48,322 nt of DNA from Acidimicrobiia bacterium. GTDB taxonomy: Bacteria > Actinomycetota > Acidimicrobiia > Acidimicrobiales > Aldehydirespiratoraceae. The notes beneath the pieces were generated by a model. That model was given only the letters and a program-made list of their open reading frames with translations, did not search any database and was not told the DNA's origin. Both the position numbers and the translations under genes were made by a program. Of this stretch, positions 23,283 through 32,035 are shown one piece after another. The stretch covers positions 1 to 48,322 of the forward strand of contig JAJEDD010000024.1 of assembly GCA_022821685.1 (NCBI GenBank), in the 5' to 3' direction. The stretch's first letter is position 1, and each line of letters begins with the position of its first letter.

Positions 23283-24395
23283 GTGACGACGGCGACATTC
23301 GCGCTTGACGCATCGGATGGCGCAGCCCGCGTCGGCACGGTCACCACCCCGCGGGGCACGTTCGTCACGCCGTGCTTCATGCCGGTGGGCACCCGCGGCG
23401 CGGTCCGACACCTCGACTCGTCGGACCTAGAGGCGCTCGGAGCGGAGGTGGTGCTGGCCAACACGTATCACCTTATGCTGCGGCCCGGCGCGGCCACCGT
23501 GGCCCAACTCGGCGGGATACACGGCTTCGCGGGCTGGTCCGGCCAGGTGCTCACCGACTCGGGCGGATACCAGATCTACTCGCTCGACCCGCAGGTGGAC
23601 GACGACGGCGCCAGCTTCACCTCGGTCTACGACGGCTCGGCCTGCCGGCTCACCCCCGCCGGTGCGGTGGCCCAGCAGGCTCTCATCGGCGCTGACATCA
23701 CCATGGTGCTCGACGTGTGCCCCTCCGCGGTGGCCGAGCCCCCGGTATTGCGGGAGGCCGTCCGCCGCACCGCGCTGTGGGCTCGGCAAGGCCGAGAAGC
23801 TTTTCTGGCCCACCCGGACGCGGCGGCGCGCCAGTGCCAGTTCGGAATCGTCCAGGGGGGCGTCGACACCGCCCTGCGCCGCGAGTCGGCCGAGCGCACC
23901 GTGGAGGTCGGCTTCGACGGCTACGCGGTGGGCGGACTGTCGGTGGGCGAGGAGCGGCCCCCGATGCTGGCCGCGCTCGACGCCTGCATCGAGGCGCTCC
24001 CCGGCGACCGCCCCCGCTACTTCATGGGTCTCGGCGATCCCGTGGGGATCGTGGAGGCCGTGGCCCGCGGCGTCGACATGTTCGACTGCGTGCTGCCCAC
24101 CCGCCTCGGCCGCCACGGCACGGTCCTGTCCGACGCCGGGCGCTACAACCTGGCCGCGGCCCGCCACGCCGACAGCGACGAGCCGCTCGATCCGGCCTTT
24201 GTTGACAGTCCGGCCGGCCGGTGGTCGCGGGGCTATCTGCGCCACCTGCTGGCCACCCACGAGCCGACCGCGGCCCGGCTCGTCACCCTGCACAACCTGG
24301 CCTGGGTGCTGCGGCTCATGGACCGGGTGCGGGCCGCGGTGCGGGCCGGAACCCTCGACGAGCTCCGCGCTGCTATTGGCCGTGTCTGGCAATAA
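23283..24395 (+). CDS. tgt: tRNA-guanine transglycosylase lacking zinc-ligand cysteines
   Basis: Exchanges guanine-34 of Asp/Asn/His/Tyr tRNAs for preQ1. The 370-residue TIM-barrel protein keeps the catalytic and substrate residues: TPCFMPVGT, NTYHLMLRPG, Asp92 in LTDSGGYQ, GIVQGG, AVGGLSVGE and the nucleophile Asp268 in DMFDCVLPTR. Bacterial Tgt normally binds zinc through C-x-C-x2-C-x25-H; here those positions read Phe306, Asp308, Ala311 and His337 (PLDPAFVDSPAGRWSRGYLR). All three Cys are absent while spacing and His are retained. DECP is also DVCP and PTRNARHG is PTRLGRHG. It is probably still a Tgt, given its place after queA, but zinc-independent or altered. GTG 23283 follows GGAGAGG. 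Confidence 0.88.
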   Translation: MTTATFALDASDGAARVGTVTTPRGTFVTPCFMPVGTRGAVRHLDSSDLEALGAEVVLANTYHLMLRPGAATVAQLGGIHGFAGWSGQVLTDSGGYQIYSLDPQVDDDGASFTSVYDGSACRLTPAGAVAQQALIGADITMVLDVCPSAVAEPPVLREAVRRTALWARQGREAFLAHPDAAARQCQFGIVQGGVDTALRRESAERTVEVGFDGYAVGGLSVGEERPPMLAALDACIEALPGDRPRYFMGLGDPVGIVEAVARGVDMFDCVLPTRLGRHGTVLSDAGRYNLAAARHADSDEPLDPAFVDSPAGRWSRGYLRHLLATHEPTAARLVTLHNLAWVLRLMDRVRAAVRAGTLDELRAAIGRVWQ

Positions 24396-24408
24396 CGGCC
24401 CACTGCAA

Positions 24409-24414
24409 TAGGCT
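24409..24414 (+). promoter_or_regulatory. Leaderless-type -10 hexamer (TAGGCT) for yajC-secD-secF
   Basis: TAGGCT ends 6 nt before ATG 24421. No ribosome-binding site is seen in the 25-nt gap after tgt. Confidence 0.5.
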
Positions 24415-24420
24415 CGGGGG

Positions 24421-24732
24421 ATGGAACAGTTCCTCATCATCATCCTCATGTTCGGCGCGCTCTACTACCTGCTGCTGCGCCCCCAGCAGAAGCGGGAAAA
24501 GGCTCGCCGGGAGCTGGTCCGCTCCCTCCAGGCGGGCGACGAGGTGGTGACCAACGCCGGCATTCACGGCGTGGTGGCCGAAGTGGAGGACGCTGTGGTG
24601 TGGCTGGAGGTGGCGCCTGAAGTCGAGCTGAAGGTGTCGCGCGACGCCGTGGCCGGCCGGGTGCCCGACGCAGCGCCCGCCGACGCTGAAGAATCCGACG
24701 ACGGCGACGACTCCGACGACGACGAGGGCTGA
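24421..24732 (+). CDS. yajC: Sec translocon accessory subunit YajC
   Basis: A small membrane protein that associates with SecDF. The 103 residues comprise one transmembrane helix (FLIIILMFGALYYLLLRPQQ) followed by the conserved RPQQKREKARRE, LQAGDEVVTNAGIHGVVAEV and a highly acidic tail of about 20 residues. This is the standard yajC-secD-secF order, with secD 37 nt downstream. Confidence 0.93.
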   Translation: MEQFLIIILMFGALYYLLLRPQQKREKARRELVRSLQAGDEVVTNAGIHGVVAEVEDAVVWLEVAPEVELKVSRDAVAGRVPDAAPADAEESDDGDDSDDDEG

Positions 24733-24769
24733 GCCCGAGCGTACGAGGCGCGACCCGGCGGTAGGGCTG

Positions 24770-26197
24770 TTGCGCCGCAAGCTCGTCTATGTGATCGGCA
24801 TCGTCGCAGTCGCCGCCGCGGGCGTCGTCTACACGTTGGTGGCCGACAACGAGCCCCTGCTCGGCCTCGACTTGCAGGGCGGGGCCAGCGTGGTGCTGGA
24901 GCCGACCCGCGTCGCCACCCCCGAAGAGCTCGACGTTGCGGTGGAGATCATCCGCAACCGGGTCGACGGCCTGGGCGTGGCCGAGCCTGAGATCTCCACA
25001 CAGGGCGCCAACATCCTCGTACAGCTCCCCGGCGTCGACAACCAGCAGCGGGCCCTCGACCTGGTGGGCCAGACAGCCGAGCTGCGGTTCCGTCCCGTGC
25101 TCAGCGCGGTGTCGGAGGATTCTCTGGACGGTGCCGACGAGGCGTTGCTGGAGAGCTTCGCGCTCAGCGAGGGCGACGTGGCCGCCGACGCGGAAGTGGT
25201 GCTGCCCCAGTACGACGACGACCGCAGCATCGCCTTGCGCTATGTGCTCGGGCCCACCGCGGTGGCCGGCGACGGCCTCGAGGGCGCGGTGGCCCAGTTC
25301 CACTCGTTCATCGGCTGGCATGTCGCACCCACCTTCAAGCCGGGCGCCGAGGGCATCGACCTGTTCAACGATGTGAGCCGCCGCTGCCACGCCCGGGGTT
25401 CGTCGTGCCCGACCGGGCAGGTGGCCATAGAGCTCGACAACGAGGTGGTCAGCGCCCCCAGCGTCCAGGCCGACAACGCCATCTTCGAGCCGTTCGAGCG
25501 CGACAGCATCACCATCTCCGGGGGCTTCTCCGAGCAGCGGGCCCGCGATGTGGCCCTCGTGCTCGACTACGGCGCCCTGCCGGTGGAGCTGGAGGCCCAG
25601 CAGAGCCAGATCGTGTCGGCGTCGCTGGGAACCGACGCGCTGTCCGCCGGCGTCCTCGCCGGGATCATCGGGCTCGCGCTGGTGTCGGCCTACCTGCTGA
25701 TCTACTACCGCCTGCTCGGCCTGGTGGCCATCGCCAGCCTGGGCCTGTCGGGCGCCATGCTGTGGACCATCATCGCCTGGCTGGGCGAGTCCCAGGGCCT
25801 GGCGCTCACCCTGGCCGGAGTCACCGGCCTGATCGTGGCCATCGGCGTGTCGGTGGACTCCAACGTGGTGTACTTCGAGCACCTCAAGGAGGACGTCCGC
25901 TCGGGCCGCACGCTGCGCTCTGCGGTGGACCGGGCCTTCCCGGTGGCCTTCGCCACCATCCTCAAGGCCAACTTCGCGTCGCTGATCGCGGCCGCGGTGC
26001 TGTACTTCCTGACCGTGGGCCAGGTCCGGGGCTTCGCCCTGTATCTGGGGCTGGCCACCATCCTCGACTTGCTGGCCACCTACTTCTTCATGGGCCCGCT
26101 GATCGGGCTCATGTCGCGGGTCTCGGGCCTCTACACCCACCCGAGCCGCTTCGGGATCCCCGCACCGCCCGCGCAACAGCCCGGAGCGGCGTCGTGA
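24770..26197 (+). CDS. secD: Protein translocase subunit SecD
   Basis: RND-like membrane protein that with SecF uses the proton motive force to pull preproteins out of the SecYEG channel. The 475-residue product has TM1 (VYVIGIVAVAAAGVVYTLV), the LGLDLQGGASVVLEPTRV motif, the periplasmic P1 region (about 60-285) and five C-terminal helices starting AGVLAGIIGLALVSAYLLIY with GVSVDSNVVYFEHLKEDVRS. The start is taken as TTG 24770, the only in-frame start before TM1 that gives the family-like RRKLVYV; GTG 24791 would cut into TM1. The downstream spacer to secF contains a local triplication. Confidence 0.92.
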   Translation: MRRKLVYVIGIVAVAAAGVVYTLVADNEPLLGLDLQGGASVVLEPTRVATPEELDVAVEIIRNRVDGLGVAEPEISTQGANILVQLPGVDNQQRALDLVGQTAELRFRPVLSAVSEDSLDGADEALLESFALSEGDVAADAEVVLPQYDDDRSIALRYVLGPTAVAGDGLEGAVAQFHSFIGWHVAPTFKPGAEGIDLFNDVSRRCHARGSSCPTGQVAIELDNEVVSAPSVQADNAIFEPFERDSITISGGFSEQRARDVALVLDYGALPVELEAQQSQIVSASLGTDALSAGVLAGIIGLALVSAYLLIYYRLLGLVAIASLGLSGAMLWTIIAWLGESQGLALTLAGVTGLIVAIGVSVDSNVVYFEHLKEDVRSGRTLRSAVDRAFPVAFATILKANFASLIAAAVLYFLTVGQVRGFALYLGLATILDLLATYFFMGPLIGLMSRVSGLYTHPSRFGIPAPPAQQPGAAS

Positions 26198-26300
26198 CCG
26201 GGCTGTGTCTCGCCGGGAGCGGCGTCCTGGCCGGAGCTGTGTCTCGCCGGGTCTGCGGTGGTGACCGGGGATGTGTCTCGCCGGGGGCAGCATCGTGACC
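26193..26300 (+). repeat. Imperfect tandem repeats between secD and secF
   Basis: TGTGTCTCGCCGGG occurs three times about 32-35 bp apart (beginning near 26204, 26237 and 26270). The larger block GTGACCGGG-N2-TGTCTCGCCGGG is present twice, and a third GTGACCGG forms the secF start. The secD-secF gap is thus 97 bp of duplicated junction sequence instead of the usual close or overlapping spacing. Confidence 0.65.
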
Positions 26301-27422
26301 GGCCGCCGGCCGGGGGGTTTGAGGTCGCTGTACCGGGGCGAGCAGCAGATCGACTTCCCGCGGCTGTGGCGGCGCGCCCTTATCGGCTCGCTGGCGGCGG
26401 TGGTGGTGAGCGTGGCCAGCTTCGGGATCCGCGGCGTCGATCTGGGCATCGAGTTCGAGGGCGGCACCTCCTGGGAGATTCCCGCGCCGGGCACCTCGGT
26501 GGCCGAGGCCCGCGACGCGCTGGGGGGCACCGGCGCATCCGACGCCAAGATCCAGACGCTCGGGGGTGACACGCTCCGGGTCCGCGCCGACATCGAGGGG
26601 CCGGAGGCGGTCGACAGCGTGCGCCGCGCCCTGGCCGAGCTGGCCGGCGTCACCGGCGACGAGGTGAGCGTCACCACCGTCGGGCCGTCGTGGGGCGCCG
26701 AGATCACCGCCAAGGCCCGCAACGCCCTGCTCGCCTTCTTCGCTCTCATAGCCGTCTACATCGCCGTCCGGCTCGAATGGAAGATGGCGGTGGGGGCTCT
26801 GGTGGCCGTCGTCCACGACATCGTGGTGTCGGTGGGCTTCTACTCGGTGTTCCAGTTCGAGATCACCCCGGCCACGGTGATCGCCTTCCTCACCATCATG
26901 GGCTATTCGCTGTACGACACCATCGTGGTGTACGACAAAGTGCGCGAGGTGGTGGGCCGGGTGTCGGCCACCGGTCGCTACACCTACACCGAGATGATGA
27001 ACCTGTCGCTCAACCAGGTGTTGATGCGCTCGGTCAACACATCGATCACGTCGGTCATCCCGGTGGCGTCGATGCTGATCATCGGCTCGTTCGTGCTGGG
27101 CGCGGTGACCCTTCAGGAGTTCGCGGTCGCGCTGGTGGTGGGCATCGTGGTGGGCACCTACTCCTCGCTGTTCGTGGCCGCCGCGGTGGTGGCCAGGATG
27201 AAGGAGCGGGAGCCGGCCTACGTCGAGATCGCCGAGCGGATCCGGCTGCGGGGCGCCAGCGCCGACAGCGAGGGCACCCGCACGGTCGCAGCCGACGACG
27301 CCGTGCTGGGCTCCTCGGCCGCGACCAAGCGGTCCACCGCAGCCCGCAAGCCCGCATCGGCGGCCCGGACTTCGACCGCTGCGGCGATCCCTCCCCGTCC
27401 CCGAAAGAAGAAGAAGCGGTGA
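26295..27422 (+). CDS. secF: Protein translocase subunit SecF
   Basis: Partner of SecD in proton-driven protein export. The 375-residue product shows RIxF-like LYRGEQQIDFPRLWRRALIG, GIRGVDLGIEFEGGTSWEI (the FxGGT signature), the periplasmic domain (about 60-140) and five C-terminal helices including AVGALVAVVHDIVVSVGFYS, FLTIMGYSLYDTIVVYDKVR and SLNQVLMRSVNTSITSVIPV. A Ser/Ala/Lys-rich cytoplasmic tail ends in RPRKKKKR. GTG 26295 (MTGRRPGG) is preferred; GTG 26271 lies in the repeat-rich spacer. Confidence 0.93.
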   Translation: MTGRRPGGLRSLYRGEQQIDFPRLWRRALIGSLAAVVVSVASFGIRGVDLGIEFEGGTSWEIPAPGTSVAEARDALGGTGASDAKIQTLGGDTLRVRADIEGPEAVDSVRRALAELAGVTGDEVSVTTVGPSWGAEITAKARNALLAFFALIAVYIAVRLEWKMAVGALVAVVHDIVVSVGFYSVFQFEITPATVIAFLTIMGYSLYDTIVVYDKVREVVGRVSATGRYTYTEMMNLSLNQVLMRSVNTSITSVIPVASMLIIGSFVLGAVTLQEFAVALVVGIVVGTYSSLFVAAAVVARMKEREPAYVEIAERIRLRGASADSEGTRTVAADDAVLGSSAATKRSTAARKPASAARTSTAAAIPPRPRKKKKR

Positions 27423-27431
27423 CCGGCGCGC

Positions 27432-27503
27432 CAGAGGCCGAGCTTGCGAGGCCGTGGCCCGAGCGGCCCGTGAGCGAAGCGAACAAGAGCGGGAATGACA
27501 CCG
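27432..27503 (+). repeat. Dispersed intergenic repeat, copy 9 (left end deleted, core only)
   Basis: CAGAGGCCGAGCTTGCGAGG joins the first bases directly to the GGCC-rich centre. The core GTGAGCGAAGCGAACAAGAG and GCGGGAATGACACC are intact, and the right end is lost. It lies between secF and rel. Confidence 0.8.
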
Positions 27504-27556
27504 CCGGGCGGCCGACCCGGGGCCCTGGTTCTCTCGGCTGCGGGGTGAGCGGCTAG

Positions 27557-29797
27557 GTGTCCACCGTCACCCGGGTCCTGCCCTGGAGGCGAGGATCCCG
27601 GCGGCCTGCGGCGGCCGAGATCGCCCCGCTGCTGGAGTGCTACCGGCAGCGCCACCGCGACCGGTCGCCCGATCTGATCGTGCGGGCCTTCGACGCCGCG
27701 GCGGCCGCCCACGAGGGCCAGATGCGCCTGTCGGGGGAGCCCTACATCCGCCATCCGCTGGCGGTGGCCACCATCGTGGCCCGGCTCGGGCTCGACGACG
27801 TGACCATCGCCGCGTCGCTGCTGCACGACGCGGTGGAGGACACCGACGTGGCCCTGGCCGCCATCGAGGCCGACTTCGGCCCCGAGGTCACCCGCATCGT
27901 GGACGGCGTCACCAAGCTCGACCGGGTCCACTACGACACCCGCGAGCAGCAGCAGGCCGCGTCGGTGCGCAAGATGATCGTGGCCATCGCCCGAGACCTG
28001 CGGGTGCTGATCATCAAGCTGGCCGACCGGCTCCACAACCTGCGCACCCTGGCGGTGCTGCCCGCCTTCAAGCAGGACTACATCGCCCGCGAGACCCTCG
28101 ACGTGTACGCGCCGCTGGCCCACCGCCTCGGCATGCAGGACGTCAAGCAGCAGCTCGAGGATCTGGCCTTCGCCGCGCTGGAGCCCCGCCGCTACGCCGA
28201 GATCGACCAGATGGTGCAGCTGCGGGCCCCCGAGCGCGACATCTATCTCGAGCAGGTGCTGGGCGACGTGGAGTCGCGCCTGGCTGAACTGGGCATCAGC
28301 GCCGAGGTGACGGGGCGGCCCAAGCATCTGTGGTCGATCTACGAGAAGATGGTGGTGAAGGGCCGGTCTTTCGAGGACATCTTCGACCTGGTTGGCATCC
28401 GCGTCCTGGTGGGCTCGGTGCGGGACTGCTACGCCGCGCTCGGCTCGATCCACGCCACTTGGCGGCCGGTGCAGGGCCGCTTCAAGGACTACATCGCCAT
28501 GCCCAAGTTCAACCTCTACCAGTCGCTGCACACCACGGTGGTGGGGCCGGCGGGCAAGGCGCTGGAGGTGCAGATCCGCACCCGGGCGATGCACGACCGG
28601 GCCGAGCACGGCGTGGCGGCCCACTGGGAGTACAAGGACGCCTCGCCGTCGGAGGAGATGGCCTGGCTGTCGCGCATCGTCGACTGGCAGTCCGAGACCT
28701 CGGATCCGGCCGAGTTCATGTCCAACCTCAAGATCGAGCTCGACACCGACGAGGTGTACGTGTTCACGCCGGCGGGCAAGGTGATCGAGCTGCCGATGGG
28801 CGCCACCCCGGTGGACTTCGCCTACAGCATCCACACCGACGTGGGCCATGCCTGCGTGGGGGCCAAGGTGAACGGCCGGCTGGTGTCGCTGGACAGCCGG
28901 CTGCTGTCGGGCGACGTGGTGGAGGTGTTCACCACCCGCACCGAGGGGGCGGGACCGAGCCGCGACTGGCTCAAGTTCGTGGCCAGCCGCCGGGCGGCCA
29001 ACAAGATCAAGCAGTGGTACTCCCGCGAGCGCAGGGCCGACGCCATCGAGAACGGCCGCGACGACCTGATCCAGGCGCTGCGGCGCGAGGGCCTTCCCGC
29101 CCGGCGCCTGCTGAAGGACAAGCTGCTCGACGCGGTGGCCGAGCAGCTCAACTACAGCTCCACCGATCTGCTGTTTTTGGCCATCGGGGAGGGCCACCAG
29201 TCGGCTGCCTCTGTGGCGGGGCGCATCGCCCGGGCGCTGCAGGGCGACGACGCCGACGGCTCCGCCGACCGCGACCGCCTGCCCACCACCGCGCGGCGCC
29301 GGGGCGGGCAGCGTCGCAGCGACTCCGACGTGGGGGTGCACGTCGAGGGCCTCGACGACATCCTGATACGGCTGTCGCAGTGCTGCGCTCCGGTGCCGCC
29401 CGACGAGATCATGGGCTTCGTCACCCGGGGGCGGGGCGTGTCGGTGCACCGGGCCGACTGCGTGAACGCCATGGGTCTGGCCGAGGGCCAGACCGACCGG
29501 CTGATCGAGGTGGAGTGGGACGCCGACTTCGCCGGCAAGTTCTCGACCACCATCTCGGTGCACGCCCTGGACCGGCCCGGCCTGCTGCGAGACGTGACCG
29601 ACGTGCTGGCCGAGCACCGGCTCAGCATCATCAGCGCCAAAGCCGAGACCGGCGACGACTTCATAGCCCGCATGGACTTCGAGTTCGAGCTGGCCGACCT
29701 ATCCCAACTCGACTCGGTCCTGTCCAGCGTGTTGGCCCTAGAAGCAGTATTCGAAGCCCAAAGAGTCCTCCCCACCCGCACCAGCCGTTCCACCTGA
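27557..29797 (+). CDS. relA: Bifunctional (p)ppGpp synthetase/hydrolase Rel
   Basis: Controls the stringent response by making and degrading (p)ppGpp. The 746-residue product has the HD hydrolase domain (about 40-200; YIRHPLAVATIVARL, LLHDAVEDTD), the synthetase domain (about 240-390; GRPKHLWSIYEKM, FDLVGIRVLVGSVRDCYAAL, GRFKDYIAMPKFNLYQSLHT), a TGS domain (about 395-455; VYVFTPAGKVIELPMGATPV), the helical and zinc-finger-like region (LSQCCAPVPPDEIMGF) and an ACT domain (ISVHALDRPGLLRDVTDVL). The last codons (29757-29780) are one half of a perfect 24-bp direct repeat whose other copy lies beyond the downstream restriction-modification genes, so the present C-terminus PTRTSRST was probably created by that insertion. 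Confidence 0.95.
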   Translation: MSTVTRVLPWRRGSRRPAAAEIAPLLECYRQRHRDRSPDLIVRAFDAAAAAHEGQMRLSGEPYIRHPLAVATIVARLGLDDVTIAASLLHDAVEDTDVALAAIEADFGPEVTRIVDGVTKLDRVHYDTREQQQAASVRKMIVAIARDLRVLIIKLADRLHNLRTLAVLPAFKQDYIARETLDVYAPLAHRLGMQDVKQQLEDLAFAALEPRRYAEIDQMVQLRAPERDIYLEQVLGDVESRLAELGISAEVTGRPKHLWSIYEKMVVKGRSFEDIFDLVGIRVLVGSVRDCYAALGSIHATWRPVQGRFKDYIAMPKFNLYQSLHTTVVGPAGKALEVQIRTRAMHDRAEHGVAAHWEYKDASPSEEMAWLSRIVDWQSETSDPAEFMSNLKIELDTDEVYVFTPAGKVIELPMGATPVDFAYSIHTDVGHACVGAKVNGRLVSLDSRLLSGDVVEVFTTRTEGAGPSRDWLKFVASRRAANKIKQWYSRERRADAIENGRDDLIQALRREGLPARRLLKDKLLDAVAEQLNYSSTDLLFLAIGEGHQSAASVAGRIARALQGDDADGSADRDRLPTTARRRGGQRRSDSDVGVHVEGLDDILIRLSQCCAPVPPDEIMGFVTRGRGVSVHRADCVNAMGLAEGQTDRLIEVEWDADFAGKFSTTISVHALDRPGLLRDVTDVLAEHRLSIISAKAETGDDFIARMDFEFELADLSQLDSVLSSVLALEAVFEAQRVLPTRTSRST
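29757..29780 (+). repeat. 24-bp direct repeat, left copy (inside rel 3' end)
   Basis: Begins CCCAAAGAGTCCTCCCCACC and ends CGCA. Identical over 24 bp to 32036-32059. Flanking bases differ on both sides. Confidence 0.92.
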
Positions 29798-29953
29798 CCA
29801 CCGTTCGGTCGCCAGCATTCTGAGCACCCGCGACCCGAATCTCCCACCACGCGCCAGGCAGGTATTTTCGCACTCGTCAAGCCGAAATGTTCGCACTCGC
29901 TGGTGCCGTGATGCTGCACCCTAGAGCGGTGCAACGCGGGTCGTCGTGCGAGG

Positions 29954-31069
29954 TCAGGTACTCGAACCGGGTCGAAGTGCCTGCACCTCGGGCAAATGAA
30001 GCAGGTGGGCAAGAGTCGCCAGTGTGTAGGCCCGACCCTGAGTAGCGACTATGACCTCCAGCAGGGCTGCGGTTCGTTCGGTCCAACCCTTGCCGTCGAC
30101 GACAGCGCATGCCTTCAGGCCTCGGGTGTTTGCAGCGTTCGCCATGTTTGTGATGCGGGCGGCCTTGTCTCTAACGGTTCCGCCGTCTTCGCCGACCTTG
30201 GATTCGACCACAAGCGTGGGAGCTTCATCAGGGATGACGAAGTCAGGGCCGGGTGACATGCCGTAGCGCTCGGCCGTCTCCCGGGCACCCGACGCGCCGG
30301 GCCGTGTGTGGTGGTGTGGAATATCGTGCTTGTCAAGCAGGTCGCGCAACGGGTACTCGAGGACAGCGTCGCCCTTGACTTCCGAATAAGCATCCTGCAC
30401 CTGCCTCCAGACTCCACCGATGTATCGCTGATAGAGCAGGGCCGAGTACGGCACGCCACCCGCGTCGGACTGTACGCTCGACCAGCCCTCGCGGGTGTCG
30501 CGTTTGTCCAGCTTTGAGCGAAAGTGCGAAGCAGCGGTCGGCGGGACGGTCAGGATTTCCCGGCTCATCGCGGCGGTGACCGCGTTTGCGATGCTCGCGG
30601 CCACCTTGTTGTGCTTCGGGGACGCTTGACCGGGAGCGGGGTTCCGCTCGAACTTCTTGAGAGCTTCACCGCTGACCCGAGCATCTGGGTCTGTGAGTCT
30701 GATGGCCACGGCGAGTTCGTTGTGGGTCAGCCCGACGATCATCCGTAGTGGGGCAAGCGCGGCCGGTGTGTGCTGAAGGACCGTTGTCAGCGATTCGGGA
30801 TCCGGGAGCGAGAAGTCTCCGGTCCCGGTCGCCAACGCGGCGTATGCGTCGTTGAAGCTCTCCTCGCTCGCCATCGAATCGCCCTTGGGTATCAGGTGGA
30901 ATGACGGACGAAGGTGGTCGAGGAAGCCCTTGACCAGGAGATTGCCCGCCCTTGCCTGGTCTGATCCGGACTTGGCGAGATAGATGCCGACAGCCCGTTG
31001 GCGGTCGACGGGACTGGGATTACCGCCTGCCGCCTCCAGGATCCCTCGCTCGTCGTCAGACAGCGACAC
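29954..31069 (-). CDS. Putative type II restriction endonuclease (PD-(D/E)xK fold)
   Basis: A 371-residue protein with no family name I can give. The C-terminal third holds a nuclease-like core: GPDFVIPDEAPTLVVESKVG (about 281-300), giving Asp, then Glu-x-Lys, in PD-(D/E)xK spacing. The region before it has HHHTRPGASGARETAERYG. The N-terminal half is helical with FERNPAPGQASPKHNKVAAS. The gene overlaps the end of a cytosine/adenine methyltransferase gene by 14 bp on the same strand, the usual layout of a type II restriction-modification operon, and this is the main evidence for its role. Its target sequence cannot be predicted. G+C is visibly lower than in the flanks. The 156-nt gap between its stop and rel holds TTCGCACTCG twice and no gene. 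Confidence 0.72.
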   Translation of the reverse strand: MSLSDDERGILEAAGGNPSPVDRQRAVGIYLAKSGSDQARAGNLLVKGFLDHLRPSFHLIPKGDSMASEESFNDAYAALATGTGDFSLPDPESLTTVLQHTPAALAPLRMIVGLTHNELAVAIRLTDPDARVSGEALKKFERNPAPGQASPKHNKVAASIANAVTAAMSREILTVPPTAASHFRSKLDKRDTREGWSSVQSDAGGVPYSALLYQRYIGGVWRQVQDAYSEVKGDAVLEYPLRDLLDKHDIPHHHTRPGASGARETAERYGMSPGPDFVIPDEAPTLVVESKVGEDGGTVRDKAARITNMANAANTRGLKACAVVDGKGWTERTAALLEVIVATQGRAYTLATLAHLLHLPEVQALRPGSST

Positions 31070-31985
31070 TCAGTTGACCCTGGGGATCGTCTGCCTTGTC
31101 GGCGGTGACGCGGCTACGGGAGACATCGACATAGTCGCGGTGCAGTTCGATTCCTGCGGCTCGCCGCCCGTGTCGACGAGCGACGACGACAGTCGTCCCC
31201 GACCCTGCGAAGGGATCGATCACCACGCCGTCCGGTGGACAGACGGCCTTCACGAAGAACGCGGCGAGCCCTTCGGGCATTACCGCGGTGTGCTGGCCGG
31301 CGGGGCCCTTGTGCTGGTTGTATGTCTGGCAGACCTCTACGACGTTTCCCGGGTCGGCGCCGCCCTTGTCGTAAGTCTTACGCCTATCGCGCCCGAAGCC
31401 GGCCTCGGTGTTGCGACGTCCATTGCCATCGAGGCGGCGTCGGTTGATCTCGGCATGGTCCGCCTTGTACGGAACCCGTACCGCATCCAGGTTGAAGTAA
31501 GGCTTGGGACCCTTGGCGAAGTGATAGACGTACTCGAAGCTGTCCTTGGTGCGCGGTCCGAAGCGGCCGGGGATCGCGTTGGGCTTTGACCAAATGTAGG
31601 TCTCGATCCACCGCCAGCCCATGCGCTGCATCCCCAGCACCAGTTCGTAGACATAGGGGTGACGCTGTCCCCGGAGTGGGCCAGCGTTCGCGACGCGGTT
31701 CTTGATGTTCAGCACGAACGATCCGGACTCGGCTGTTGCGTCGAGCATTGCGGCAGCGAACGGAAGGAACCACTCGACATAGTGGTCCGGGTGGATCTCC
31801 GAGTACGAGCGAGCGTCCGCGTAAGGCGGCGATGTGAAGAACAGGTCGACGCTTCCCTCAGGCAGGCCCTGCAGCCACTCCACAGCGTCCCCCCACACGA
31901 CCGTCTCCTCCAAGAGGTGCGACAGCGCAACCTTCGGGTCTGCCGGGACGGTCGGACGGCTTCGGTAGGCGCCTGTCAACTCCAC
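31056..31985 (-). CDS. DNA methyltransferase (beta-class, TSPPY motif) of a restriction-modification system
   Basis: A 309-residue SAM-dependent DNA methyltransferase. Motif IV is TSPPY (residues 51-55), which favours N4-cytosine or N6-adenine methylation of the beta class. Motif I follows near the C-terminus (VVIDPFAGSGTTVVVARRHG, then AAGIELHRDYV), so the order IV...I is consistent with the beta class. The target-recognition region is the middle with KDSFEYVYHFAKGPKPYFNL. GTG 31985 is chosen because a TACTGT hexamer ends 7 nt upstream on the minus strand; the same frame stays open far into antisense hisS, which is not coding. It protects self DNA from the downstream endonuclease. Confidence 0.86.
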   Translation of the reverse strand: MELTGAYRSRPTVPADPKVALSHLLEETVVWGDAVEWLQGLPEGSVDLFFTSPPYADARSYSEIHPDHYVEWFLPFAAAMLDATAESGSFVLNIKNRVANAGPLRGQRHPYVYELVLGMQRMGWRWIETYIWSKPNAIPGRFGPRTKDSFEYVYHFAKGPKPYFNLDAVRVPYKADHAEINRRRLDGNGRRNTEAGFGRDRRKTYDKGGADPGNVVEVCQTYNQHKGPAGQHTAVMPEGLAAFFVKAVCPPDGVVIDPFAGSGTTVVVARRHGRRAAGIELHRDYVDVSRSRVTADKADDPQGQLSVAV

Positions 31986-31992
31986 GAGACCG

Positions 31993-31998
31993 ACAGTA
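31993..31998 (-). promoter_or_regulatory. Leaderless-type -10 hexamer (TACTGT) for the methyltransferase operon
   Basis: On the minus strand TACTGT ends 7 nt before GTG 31985. No ribosome-binding site is seen. Confidence 0.45.
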
Positions 31999-32035
31999 GT
32001 GGACCCATGTGACAGGGCAGCGAACCCTCCCGCGC

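Noticed and set aside
29860..29900. TTCGCACTCG direct repeat between rel and the endonuclease gene
   Set aside because: Only two short copies; no associated promoter, terminator or mobile-element feature seen.
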